A stretch of DNA of 45,001 nt, taken from assembly GCA_031549885.1 (NCBI GenBank), contig JAVBPD010000004.1, forward strand, positions 1 through 45,001. Reading direction: 5' to 3'. This DNA is from WQUF01 sp031549885 (lineage in GTDB: Bacteria > Bacillota > Clostridia > Clostridiales > Clostridiaceae). Below, piece after piece: positions 24,195 through 33,574 of this stretch (the first letter of the stretch is position 1; the number at the start of each line of letters is the position of its first letter). The position numbers and the translations under genes were made by a program. The notes under the pieces are model-generated. The model worked only from the letters and a program-made list of their open reading frames with translations. It had not been told where the DNA came from and did not search any database.

Positions 24195-26699
24195 TTATTT
24201 CGTAAAAAAGCTATGAAATTTAACTTTTGAAATATCTCTACCATCTTTATATGAAATAACAGTAAAGTCCATACTTTCACCAGGCATCAAAGATTTATAG
24301 CTTTGAGGTGAAAATAAAAAGTCATTTTCATTTTCTAAATATGGGTGAACAAATAATGCCGCAGCTTTGCCACAGTTCTTTACTTTAAAAACAGCTTTAT
24401 TATTCTTTTCTTCTATAAGTTTATATTCAAGTTTAACATCTTGCTTCTCCAATAAGGATCCATAAACATGTTTTATATTTTTAGAAAATAAATACTCATT
24501 TGTAAACTTTTCTTTGCCATCTGATAAATTAAGCCTAACCATGAAAACTTCAGTAATTTTAGATGGTATAATGAACTCCACATCATTGCAAAAACTTGTG
24601 CTATTTTCATATACCAATTTTTCTCCTGAAAATTCCTTTATTGAATTTCCATTTAATTCTAAAATTTCAATTTTCCAATATAAATTTTGCTCACCTAAAC
24701 TATTGTGAATATAACTTTTTGCTGTAAATTTTTCTTTTTCTTTTAAAAAAAGTTTATCATACTTTAAAGACATATGCACCAAACTATAAGCATTTTTAAC
24801 ATAATAGTAGGACATTTTAGGAACTCCATAATAGTCTACTAAACATGTATTAGACACATTTGGAAATGGCTCGTTAAAAGCCCACATCATGCTGCCGCTG
24901 TTTTCATATTTTCTCCTTCTATTAGCTTCAAGTGCATATCTAATTCCTTCAGCTTGTATGAACTGGCTCATTTCTATGAAACTTTCTAAATTTGGTATTT
25001 TTCCAAATAATGATATTTCCCTGCTATAAGTATCCCACCAATCCCCATGGTGTCGCCAAACTAAATTTTCTTCCATGGTAGTCACTTTTAAATTTTTATC
25101 TGAAAGAAACTTTTTTAAAGACTCCATATGAGCCATACCATCTACACCTAATTCTCCATGAAAAAGGCTGTCAGATTTATTATATAGATCATATTGACCT
25201 TTAGGGCCTTCATAAACCCAAGGTCCATGAACATCATGATTTAAACCTGGCTTATTCACCATTAAAAATTCATTGGGACCTGAGCTTGATGAAGGAAACA
25301 TCCATCTTCTAGTATCATATGTTTCCACAATATTTTTAAGAAAATTAATATTGGCATTATAGAAAGTAGCTGGCTTTTTGGGTGAGTCTGTTAATTCATT
25401 TCCTCCGCTGTAACAAGCTAAGCAAACATGATTTCTTTTTTGTTTAACTGCTGCTATAGAAGTTTTCTCTAAAATTTTTAGATAATCTTTATTAGTAGGT
25501 GGTGTGCGGTCCATAGAAGAGCTTGTTTGTATAAATTCTTGCCATACAAGAATGCCAAATTTATCGCACAAATTATAAAAAACTTCCTTTTCTATGAGCC
25601 CCACACCATTTACTCTAACTAAATTTATATTTGCATCCTTAATTTGTTTTAAATATAATTCATATTTTTCATCTGAAACAGTACCAATTAACATATCAAA
25701 TGGGGTTAAATTAACTCCCTTTATATAGACCCTTTTTCCATTTACAAGTAAACAATAAGGCAAAGAATCTTCCTTAGCTCCTTGGTTTTGAATCCATTTA
25801 AGATCCTTAAACCCAATATTTAAAATCCTCTCATCTGATAAAACTTCATCTATATAGATTTGTATTACAACCTTATACAGGGCTTGCTCTCCTAAACCAT
25901 TAGGGTACCAAATTTTAGGATCCTTTATAAATGTTTCAATGACATTTTCATTTCTTTCATTTTCTATTAGATATTTCTCGTTTTTAGATGCTACTAATTT
26001 TTCACCTTCGTAAATCTGTACTTGTATTTCATAATCTGATGCTATAGAATTAAATATACATGCAGTGCTTATATTTACGATTCCTTGATCTTTATAAATT
26101 GTTGGCTTTACCCAAATATCATCGATCTTGCCATCACCTAAAGTCTCTATATACACATGACCCCAAATACCCACAGAAACCATCCTAGTGCTAAAATCCC
26201 ATTTATATGAAAATCGGCTCTTTTGAGTTTTTGTATGAGATGCATATCCTGCTTGGCTTTCTTCATCAGGTACAGATTCAAATATTACTAAAAGTTCATT
26301 GTCTTTAGCTTTTAACTTTTTTGTAACGTTGATAGAAAGAGGAATAAAGCTGCCTTCATGTATTGTTATAAATTCCCTATTAAAATAAATATGAGCCTTA
26401 TAATCAAGACCATTAAAATTAAGGTAATAGGTTTTTCCTTTAGTGATTTCAAAATCAAAAGTGCTTTTATAAGCCCACCATTTATTTTCAATCCATTCAC
26501 ATTTTAAGCTATTCATTTCAAAATAAGGATCATCAATCCATCCTGCTCTTAATAAATCATCATGAACTGAGCCTGGAACATTAGCTTGAATCCAATCTGT
26601 AATGCTTCTGCCAAGGCGAGGTTCTATAAAACCTAATTGAGGTACATACGGATAGTACCCGCAAATTTTCCAATCTTTTAAAAAAACTTTATAGTTCAA
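24195..26699 (-). CDS. GH2 family glycosidase, beta-mannosidase-like
   Basis: This 834-residue enzyme has no signal peptide. It begins with the beta-mannosidase-type jelly roll (ITDWIQANVPGSVHDDLLRAG at 33-53; SLKCEWIENKWWAYKSTFDF), followed by the Ig-like domain and TIM barrel. VRVNGVGLIEKEVFYNLCDK and FGILVWQEFIQTSSSM are barrel markers. The acid/base Glu is about 435 in YSGGNELTD (the usual motif is WCGNNE) and the nucleophile Glu about 516 in FHGELGVDGM. Start is TTG 26699 after AAAGGATGA. Activity on beta-mannosides or another cytoplasmic beta-glycoside is likely. It stands alone between lacI and cls with its own promoter. Confidence 0.85.
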   Translation of the reverse strand: MNYKVFLKDWKICGYYPYVPQLGFIEPRLGRSITDWIQANVPGSVHDDLLRAGWIDDPYFEMNSLKCEWIENKWWAYKSTFDFEITKGKTYYLNFNGLDYKAHIYFNREFITIHEGSFIPLSINVTKKLKAKDNELLVIFESVPDEESQAGYASHTKTQKSRFSYKWDFSTRMVSVGIWGHVYIETLGDGKIDDIWVKPTIYKDQGIVNISTACIFNSIASDYEIQVQIYEGEKLVASKNEKYLIENERNENVIETFIKDPKIWYPNGLGEQALYKVVIQIYIDEVLSDERILNIGFKDLKWIQNQGAKEDSLPYCLLVNGKRVYIKGVNLTPFDMLIGTVSDEKYELYLKQIKDANINLVRVNGVGLIEKEVFYNLCDKFGILVWQEFIQTSSSMDRTPPTNKDYLKILEKTSIAAVKQKRNHVCLACYSGGNELTDSPKKPATFYNANINFLKNIVETYDTRRWMFPSSSSGPNEFLMVNKPGLNHDVHGPWVYEGPKGQYDLYNKSDSLFHGELGVDGMAHMESLKKFLSDKNLKVTTMEENLVWRHHGDWWDTYSREISLFGKIPNLESFIEMSQFIQAEGIRYALEANRRRKYENSGSMMWAFNEPFPNVSNTCLVDYYGVPKMSYYYVKNAYSLVHMSLKYDKLFLKEKEKFTAKSYIHNSLGEQNLYWKIEILELNGNSIKEFSGEKLVYENSTSFCNDVEFIIPSKITEVFMVRLNLSDGKEKFTNEYLFSKNIKHVYGSLLEKQDVKLEYKLIEEKNNKAVFKVKNCGKAAALFVHPYLENENDFLFSPQSYKSLMPGESMDFTVISYKDGRDISKVKFHSFFTK

Positions 26700-26734
26700 T
26701 TAAATCATCCTTTATAAAATAATGTTATTTAATT

Positions 26735-26762
26735 ATTATATCACTATTTTATTTTTAGTCAT
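26735..26762 (-). promoter_or_regulatory. Promoter of the GH2 gene
   Basis: On the minus strand ATGACT (-35-like, 26757-26762), 16 bases, and a perfect TATAAT (26735-26740) precede the TTG start by about 35 bases. Confidence 0.45.
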
Positions 26763-26837
26763 TTTTTTATCTGTCTATGATATAATCAAAATTCTAAAAA
26801 CCCTCCAAAATGACAAGGCATAGTTAAAATAAGCTAT

Positions 26838-27854
26838 TTATATCTTCCTCACACTACCTCTAACGCACAAGCTAACAGGAAGTATTTTCTTTTTCTTAAG
26901 GATAGGTTCACCATTTAAAGCTTTCATCATAAAATCCGCTGCAATTTGACCTTTTTTTATGGAATCTTGATGAATGGTGGTTAAAGTAGGCATTGTCATT
27001 TGACACAAAGAAATATCGTCAAATCCTATAATAGAAATATCATTAGGAACCCTTTTCCCACTTTGTTGAAACCCAGCCATTATGCCAGCAGCCATAATAT
27101 CTGCAGTTGCAAATACGGCTGTAATATCATCTCTTTTAGAAATATATTTGCCAAGTGCACAGGTTTCTTCAAAAGTAAACTCCCTTTCAAAAACTAAACT
27201 CTCATCAAATTTTATATTAAATTCACAAAGAGCTTTTTTATACCCATTTAATCTTTCCATTACAACTCCAATTCCATGTATAGGAGGACAAGCAAAAGCA
27301 ATTTTGCGATGATTATTCTCAATTAAATACCTTGTAGCAATATATCCACCCCTAAAATCCTGTAGTCCAATGCAAATCATATTGTTTAAAATTGATAAAT
27401 AGCTATCAGTTAAAACAATTGGCATTTTAAGATCTTTAATAGTTTTAAATATTTCATCATCTTCAAATATTCCAGTTAAAAATAATCCATCAACATTCCA
27501 ATTATGCAAAAAACTTAAAAGGCTTTGCGGATCTTCAATAGTTCTAATCATTAAATAATAACCATTTTGGCGCAAAGACTCCTCTATTGCACCAATAAAA
27601 GCATTATGAAAAGGATCCTCAAGGAAGCTACCGCTTTGTTTAGGCACTAAATTATTAATAATAGCAACAACCTTTGAACTTTGTGATACAAGAGACCTTG
27701 CTGACATATTTGGTGTATAATTCATCTTTTTAATTATATCATTAATACGCTCAATTGTTTGTGCAGAGGCACGAGAAGTTCTTCCATGAATAACATTTGA
27801 AACTGTTGTATAGCTCACCCCAGCTTCACGTGCTATATCTTTTATAGTAGCCAT
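26838..27854 (-). CDS. LacI-family transcriptional repressor
   Basis: The 338-residue protein starts ATIKDIAREAGVSYTTVSNV, the LacI helix-turn-helix, followed by the hinge helix NYTPNMSARSLVSQSS and a periplasmic-binding-protein-like effector domain (VAIINNLVPKQSG start; DDISLCQMTMPTLTTIHQD near the C-terminus). It would bind a sugar ligand and release CG-centred operators. ATG 27854 follows GAGAGGA. It neighbours the GH2 gene, which faces the same way. Candidate sites lie at 14733-14744, at 27918-27926 (its own upstream region, so autoregulation is possible) and at 10903-10911. Confidence 0.92.
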   Translation of the reverse strand: MATIKDIAREAGVSYTTVSNVIHGRTSRASAQTIERINDIIKKMNYTPNMSARSLVSQSSKVVAIINNLVPKQSGSFLEDPFHNAFIGAIEESLRQNGYYLMIRTIEDPQSLLSFLHNWNVDGLFLTGIFEDDEIFKTIKDLKMPIVLTDSYLSILNNMICIGLQDFRGGYIATRYLIENNHRKIAFACPPIHGIGVVMERLNGYKKALCEFNIKFDESLVFEREFTFEETCALGKYISKRDDITAVFATADIMAAGIMAGFQQSGKRVPNDISIIGFDDISLCQMTMPTLTTIHQDSIKKGQIAADFMMKALNGEPILKKKKILPVSLCVRGSVRKI

Positions 27855-27917
27855 TTTTAATCCTCTCTTGTTAATTGATTTCTAAAAAAATATAATAATT
27901 TATGTTATCATTTATTT

Positions 27918-27926
27918 ATTAACGTG
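27918..27926 (-). promoter_or_regulatory. Possible LacI half operator before lacI
   Basis: The minus strand reads CACGTTAAT about 64 bases before the lacI ATG, the same 9-mer as at 10903-10911. It fits autoregulation, but a 9-base match in AT-rich DNA may be chance. Confidence 0.3.
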
Positions 27927-27954
27927 TATAGTAGTTTTGGTTTATTTAATTTTT

Positions 27955-30900
27955 TTATATTAAATAGCTTGTAGGTTTCCTGATAAAAATGTTGGAATTA
28001 AATGCAAATTCAGTACTTTGTCCAATTGCATTAAATAATGTATTTAAATTAAAATAACCATATCCCCAAAATCTATTAGGATAAACCCTTCCTTTAGCCT
28101 TAATTCCACCCATTAATATATAATTTTTTATATTCCTTGGGTTTAATAAGTTGTCATTTTTTTGCACAAGCCCCCATTGTACAATTAAAGCTATGGCTCC
28201 AGCATAAACAGAAGAAGCAATACTCGATGATGCCGTTTTTGTTGTAATATCATAACCTCCTACAGCAACATCAGGCCTTATTTCATTATCTCTTGTAAAC
28301 CCTCTACCTGACTCAGGTATAATTCCCCCTGTAATTTGATTATAATAAGAACATACTGAAATATACCTAGCTGTGCCTGGAATAGTAAGAGTTATATCAT
28401 CTGAAGAGTTCAATAATCTAGTGCTTTGATCTCTTAAAACTCTATCTTTTATCCAAATATCCACTCTTTTATCAACTACAGATTCTCCAAATAAATTAAA
28501 TGTCCAAACACCATGAGTAGCATTAGTTATTTTTACCAATATGCTTTCACTGCCTGTATATCTTTCTTGAAAATTATACCTTACTTCAGCTATTGACTTG
28601 TCAAAAGAAAACCTTATCACCTGTACATTTGTAATAAGTGGAAGTTTATTTATTACTTCTCCAAGTGGTGATATCATTCCTATTGATACTCTATCAACTC
28701 CACTGCAATAAAATATTAAGCCTATTGTATTATCATTTTGTCCCAAATTATATTCTATAGATTTTTGACTTCCTTGCTCAATGTTTATATAAGCATGGCC
28801 TCCATAGCCTCCCTCATTCCCTGTTCCTGTCACAAAGAATATGCTATTTGAAATGCTTAGAGAATCTATCTGCCTTTCAATTAAATTTCCTCCATCATGA
28901 CCACCAATTGTAGATCCTAATGCTAAATGCACAACTGTAGGCATTTTTATAGCCTTAGAAGTACTTGATAAAAAGTTTATTGCAAGAAAAATATCAGTAT
29001 TTAAATAAAGCGGGAAGTTTTTTATTTCAGTAAAAGTCATCTTGTTATAAAGAACATTGCTAGGCCTAAGCTTTACAAAAATAAACTTTGTTTTTGGTGC
29101 AGCGCCAGTTTTATTTCCGCCAATTAATAGTGCACATTTTGTACCATGTGCATAGCCTTCAGCAAGAGGAGGGTTTTCATTTAATCCTTTATTTTTTATT
29201 TCATTATTAATATCTTCATTAGTTAATAAACTTCCAAATAAAACTGATAAACCATCTGCACTTTTTTTTCCATCAATAGTCTGGTCCCAGGCATATAATA
29301 TTTTGCTCTTTCCATTTTCATCTATGAATTCTTCATTAAATATATCAATTCCAGAGTCTGCCATTCCTATTATTACCCCTTCACCTGTTAAATTAATTCC
29401 TATATTTGAATGAAAATTATTAACGCCAGCAGCATCAAGGGGAGTATTTGCATTTAATGTAAAAAAAATTTCTTTATTTATAATAACTTCATTTCTTACT
29501 CTGTTATATATTTCATTGCTCTTTTCTGCAGGCATAATAAAAATAGCATAATTTTCACTTAATTCAAATATACAAAGTTCAGGAAATCTATTTTTAATAT
29601 TATCTAAACTGTCAAAATATTCAACAATGCAGCTAGTATAATTTGGATTCAAAATGTTTTCTAAGCATTTTTTATCCATATTTTCGCTATCTTTAATATC
29701 AAAATTCAAATTATTATTTTGCCTTGAACCAGATGGAAAGCTTGTTACCTCTTCAATCATCTTATCAAAGAAAAACCTGCCATAACCATTAACTTCATTA
29801 GGATATACCATATAATTAGCCTTCTCAGTTCCTTGAATCATATAAGATTTCACAGTAGATGCAAACATCATTGGATACTTTTTGTCTATTATTCCCCATT
29901 GTAAAATAAGGGCAGCACTTCCTGCTATTACTGCTGTTGCCACAGAAGAAGAAGCAACCCCTGTATCATTATCGTATCCACCAACTGATATATCAGGCTT
30001 TATACTTCCATCTCTTGCAAAGCCTCTTCCAGATTTAGAATCAATATTTCCTGTTTGCTGGTTGTAATAAGATGTGGTAATTGCCATTCTACTTGTAGAA
30101 GGTGACATGAGAGTGGTATCTGAATTAGAATTTAATATTCTTGTACCTGCATTTAAAAGTTCACCTTGATATATCCACGCATCAATTCTTCCGTTAAAGA
30201 TATTGTCACCATATACTGTAATATTCCATATTCCCTCAGCCACATTTTTAAATATCAGGCTAACTAACATGTCACCGCTATTTTGTTCTGGAATTTGATA
30301 TATTACTACTACTGCTGTCCCTTCATATACAAAATTAATTGTTTCAACTCTTCCTCTTCGTGCATCAATCTTTTCAACTCTATCTCCTCTTGGTGACGCA
30401 ATCCCTACTGATACAATATCTGGCTTTATGCACCAAATATCAAGCCTTAATCCTTTTTCATCAGGAGCTATGTTTAATTGAATGGCTGTAGTATCTCCTG
30501 TGTCTTTTAATGTATCTACAAAATGAGTGTCTGAAATACCTTGATTTCCAACTCCAGCAACGCAAACAAACCCTCTATTTTCCGATAATATATCGATGGT
30601 TTTTTCAATTAAACAGCTACCATCATGTGCTGATACATTTGTACCCATTCCATAACAAAGAACTATTGGCTTATTATACTTTTTTATTAATGAATTTACA
30701 TATCTTAGAGCCAAGTAATTATTCACCAAATCATATACAGGAATATCAACATTATGAATGCCATATAATTCTCTTGTTGAAAGATTTGTTTGTTTTAGCT
30801 TTATCATAATAATATCTGAATTTGGTGCAGCTCCTATAGTTCTCCCTGCAGCATATCTTGCAACCATAGTGCCATGCCCTATCTCATCTTTACTTGGTAC

Positions 30901-31443
30901 AACTAAATAAGGATCACCTATATCCTTTTGAGCAATAGCTCCATTTATTTGAGATCTTGTATATATAGTTCCAAACAATATATCTTTATTGTCTGATTGC
31001 TTACCAATAGTTTGATCCCATATTTCTAATATCTTGCTAGCATTATTTTCATATATAAATTCTTCATCTAAATAATCTATTCCACTATCAATAAAGCATA
31101 TTATCACTCCATTGCCAGTTAAGTTTAAGTACTTATTTGTATGAAATTGAGGAATGTTGGCTGCCTGCACTGGTGAAGTTGCATTTAATGTAAAAAAAGA
31201 TAGCAGTTGCGGCCATGCTATGGTTTCAACTTCAGTTTGAAAATATGAAAAATTATTAATTGCATTTTCATCATTTAATGTTACAATAGAAAATTTTTCA
31301 TCTATTATCGTTGGTTTAACTTCTATCTTTTTAAAAATTTCTTCAGGAATTGATGCTAAATTATTTATAATATAATTTGTATAACCTTCTTCGAAAAATT
31401 CATCAGATAATGAATTATATTTATCATCCTCCCTATAATTCAA
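27955..31443 (-). CDS. Fused double subtilisin-like protease, Csp (germination protease) family
   Basis: The 1162-residue protein (numbered from TTG 31443, 8 bases after GGAGG; an earlier in-frame TTG touches that site) holds two complete Csp-type S8 units. Unit 1: prodomain about 1-85, FFTLNATSPVQAANI junction, then catalytic Asp119 (FIDSGID), His190 (GHGTMVAR), oxyanion Asn300 (GVGNQG) and Ser500 (SSSVATAVIAG). Unit 2 repeats the plan: FFTLNANTPLDAAGV, Asp696, His766 (AHGTKC), Asn876 (GTGNEG), Ser1074 (SSSIASSVYAG). The catalytic Thr-Ser of subtilisin is Ser-Ser in both. Csp proteases cleave pro-SleC during clostridial germination. C. difficile has a CspBA fusion whose CspA half is inactive; here both triads are kept. 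No sleC or other csp gene is near, and no signal peptide is seen. Confidence 0.9.
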   Translation of the reverse strand: MNYREDDKYNSLSDEFFEEGYTNYIINNLASIPEEIFKKIEVKPTIIDEKFSIVTLNDENAINNFSYFQTEVETIAWPQLLSFFTLNATSPVQAANIPQFHTNKYLNLTGNGVIICFIDSGIDYLDEEFIYENNASKILEIWDQTIGKQSDNKDILFGTIYTRSQINGAIAQKDIGDPYLVVPSKDEIGHGTMVARYAAGRTIGAAPNSDIIMIKLKQTNLSTRELYGIHNVDIPVYDLVNNYLALRYVNSLIKKYNKPIVLCYGMGTNVSAHDGSCLIEKTIDILSENRGFVCVAGVGNQGISDTHFVDTLKDTGDTTAIQLNIAPDEKGLRLDIWCIKPDIVSVGIASPRGDRVEKIDARRGRVETINFVYEGTAVVVIYQIPEQNSGDMLVSLIFKNVAEGIWNITVYGDNIFNGRIDAWIYQGELLNAGTRILNSNSDTTLMSPSTSRMAITTSYYNQQTGNIDSKSGRGFARDGSIKPDISVGGYDNDTGVASSSVATAVIAGSAALILQWGIIDKKYPMMFASTVKSYMIQGTEKANYMVYPNEVNGYGRFFFDKMIEEVTSFPSGSRQNNNLNFDIKDSENMDKKCLENILNPNYTSCIVEYFDSLDNIKNRFPELCIFELSENYAIFIMPAEKSNEIYNRVRNEVIINKEIFFTLNANTPLDAAGVNNFHSNIGINLTGEGVIIGMADSGIDIFNEEFIDENGKSKILYAWDQTIDGKKSADGLSVLFGSLLTNEDINNEIKNKGLNENPPLAEGYAHGTKCALLIGGNKTGAAPKTKFIFVKLRPSNVLYNKMTFTEIKNFPLYLNTDIFLAINFLSSTSKAIKMPTVVHLALGSTIGGHDGGNLIERQIDSLSISNSIFFVTGTGNEGGYGGHAYINIEQGSQKSIEYNLGQNDNTIGLIFYCSGVDRVSIGMISPLGEVINKLPLITNVQVIRFSFDKSIAEVRYNFQERYTGSESILVKITNATHGVWTFNLFGESVVDKRVDIWIKDRVLRDQSTRLLNSSDDITLTIPGTARYISVCSYYNQITGGIIPESGRGFTRDNEIRPDVAVGGYDITTKTASSSIASSVYAGAIALIVQWGLVQKNDNLLNPRNIKNYILMGGIKAKGRVYPNRFWGYGYFNLNTLFNAIGQSTEFAFNSNIFIRKPTSYLI

Positions 31444-31520
31444 ATAACACAACCTCCTCTTATTTGTTATATTAATATATACTTAATATTTTTAAATTAA
31501 TTCTTTGTTAGTAAAAATAA

Positions 31521-31563
31521 AAAAAGTTCTATAAAGCCAAATTATACTTTTATAGAACTTTTT
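31521..31563 (-). terminator. Terminator of the nucleoside importer operon
   Basis: AAAAAGTTCTATAAA (31521-31535) and TTTATAGAACTTTTT (31549-31563) are exact 15-base inverted repeats. It follows the last permease gene on the minus strand and precedes the csp gene. Confidence 0.85.
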
Positions 31564-31569
31564 AATATT

Positions 31570-32490
31570 TTATTTTACATATGCTTCTCCATCTGCAAGC
31601 GGAGGTGTTGTTTTACCTATAAATCCTGCTAAGGCAAATAAGGTTAAAACATAAGGCAGTACATAATAAATTTCTGTTGGAAGATGCCAACCAAATCCTT
31701 GAGCTTTTATTTGAAGTGCATCTGCAAAGGCAAACAACAAACATGCGAATGCCGTATTCTTTGGTTTCCAGTTTCCAAAAATAACTGCTCCAAGAGCTAT
31801 AAACCCTTTACCTGCAACCATACCCTCTCTATATAACGGTGTAGTTCCAAGAGTCAATGCAACTCCAGCAAGTCCAGCAAGTGCCCCTGAAAGTATTACA
31901 CATAAATACCTTATTTTATAAACGTTTATACCTAAAGTATCTGCTGCTTTAGGATGTTCGCCAACTGCTCTAATTCTAAGCCCAAGCTTTGTTTTATATA
32001 ATAAGAATATCATTGCAAATACCACAATAACAGCTAAAATAACAAACCAATTTAATTCTTTTAAAAAAGGACCAATTAATGGTATTTTAGTCAAAAAAGC
32101 TGGAAGTGATTGTATGCCAGGCACTGGGTCCGTTTGATTTCCCATGTTAAATATCTTTCCTACTAGAAAAACTGTAAATGCTGTGGCAAATAAATTAATT
32201 GCTGTTCCAGATATTATTTGATTTGATCTTAAGTTTATGCACAAAAATGCATGCAATAATCCAATTAATGCTCCTGCTAAAATTCCAAGTAATATTCCAA
32301 ATGTTGGACCATATAAATGCGATCCTAAAACCCCAAAAAAGCATCCAATGGTCATCATACCTTCAAGCCCTATATTTACAACTCCTGACTTTTCAGATAT
32401 AACTCCTCCCATAGAAGCAAAAATTAAAGGAGTTGCAAACCTTAAAGTAGATGCTATTAATAAAACAACTGCCCATATAAAATCACCCAT
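31570..32490 (-). CDS. Nucleoside ABC transporter permease (BMP-type, small subunit)
   Basis: The 306-residue membrane protein belongs to the BPD_transp_2 family: MGDFIWAVVLLIASTLRFAT at the start, GVVNIGLEGMMTIGCFFGVL, LRIRAVGEHPKAADTLGINV in the cytoplasmic coupling region, and SGALAGLAGVALTLGTTPLY. It is homologous to NupQ/YufQ-like permeases. Start ATG 32490 overlaps the upstream permease stop by 8 bases; longer frames extend into that gene. It is the last gene of the operon. Confidence 0.9.
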   Translation of the reverse strand: MGDFIWAVVLLIASTLRFATPLIFASMGGVISEKSGVVNIGLEGMMTIGCFFGVLGSHLYGPTFGILLGILAGALIGLLHAFLCINLRSNQIISGTAINLFATAFTVFLVGKIFNMGNQTDPVPGIQSLPAFLTKIPLIGPFLKELNWFVILAVIVVFAMIFLLYKTKLGLRIRAVGEHPKAADTLGINVYKIRYLCVILSGALAGLAGVALTLGTTPLYREGMVAGKGFIALGAVIFGNWKPKNTAFACLLFAFADALQIKAQGFGWHLPTEIYYVLPYVLTLFALAGFIGKTTPPLADGEAYVK

Positions 32491-33574
32491 TGATTGCCGC
32501 CTTCTTTCTCTTTTTATTTTCAAAATATTTAAGGATGTAATCGGTTGCCACAAATAATATTATGATAGCTTGAATTAAAGCAACTATTTCTTTTGGAATA
32601 TCATTAAGCTGCATCATCCTTGAAGAAGCATTAAGAGCACCAAATAAAACAGCAGAAAATATACAAGCAATTGGATTGCTCTTAGCTAGAAGGGCAACAG
32701 CCATACCATCTAGCCCAAACCCTGAAAAACCTCCAATATAGTTTGATATCTTATGAAGATTTCCCGAAACGTGAGTAGCTCCACCAATACCTGCTATAGC
32801 TCCTGATAAAACAAGCGCAAGCACCATATTTTTATTTATATTAATGCCACCGTATTCTGCAGCAAATGGGTTTGAACCTACTGATCTTAATTCGTATCCA
32901 ATGGTTGTTTGTTTAAGCAAATAATAAATAATAACAGCTACAATAATTGCAATAAATATGGAAATATTAGCTTTTGAAGATGTTATAAATTGAGGAACCA
33001 TAGCACTTTCCATTATTTCTGGTGTAGCATCATTTGTATTAAGAGGTGTTCTTAAAATAATAAGGTTTATAAAATGAAGAGCTATATAATTTAACATTAT
33101 AGAAGTTATAACTTCATTTATCCCTAATTTTGCTTTTAAAAATCCAGTTATAGAAGCATATCCTCCACCAGCTAGCATTCCACTAATTACAATTAAAGGA
33201 ATATGTATAAATGGACTAAGCCCTGGTATAAGCCCAACTAATGCTGCAGCCAGCATTCCCATCATAAATTGTCCTTCTGTACCAATATTAAAAAGCCCTG
33301 TTCTAAATGCAATGGCATTTGCCACTCCTGTAAATATGAGAGGTGTCACATACTCCAGCATTTGAAAGAAAACTTGAGGGTTTTGAAGGCTTCCTTGCCA
33401 AATAGATACAAAAAGGTCTAAAATAGCATTAAAGTACTTAGTAAGTGGATAATCCTTTGCCCACATTACAAAGAATCCTGATATTATAATAGCAATTATT
33501 ATTGCAATGAAGGGAAAAAATATATTTAAAATAGAAAATAAAGACATTTTAGAGATTTTATTTTTCTCACTCAT
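32483..33574 (-). CDS. Nucleoside ABC transporter permease (BMP-type, large subunit)
   Basis: This 363-residue permease has the companion signature RTGLFNIGTEGQFMMGMLAA, a long membrane region and ELRSVGSNPFAAEYGGININ in the coupling loop, then SGAIAGIGGATHVSGNL. ATG 33574 overlaps the ATPase stop (TAATG), indicating translational coupling. With the other permease it forms a heterodimeric channel for nucleosides or purines. Confidence 0.9.
   Translation of the reverse strand: MSEKNKISKMSLFSILNIFFPFIAIIIAIIISGFFVMWAKDYPLTKYFNAILDLFVSIWQGSLQNPQVFFQMLEYVTPLIFTGVANAIAFRTGLFNIGTEGQFMMGMLAAALVGLIPGLSPFIHIPLIVISGMLAGGGYASITGFLKAKLGINEVITSIMLNYIALHFINLIILRTPLNTNDATPEIMESAMVPQFITSSKANISIFIAIIVAVIIYYLLKQTTIGYELRSVGSNPFAAEYGGININKNMVLALVLSGAIAGIGGATHVSGNLHKISNYIGGFSGFGLDGMAVALLAKSNPIACIFSAVLFGALNASSRMMQLNDIPKEIVALIQAIIILFVATDYILKYFENKKRKKAAING

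Noticed and set aside
22583..24280. Longer version of the cls gene starting at 24280
   Set aside because: The extra 58 residues cross the strong terminator at 24147-24181 and have no ribosome site; ATG 24106 has AGGAGGT.
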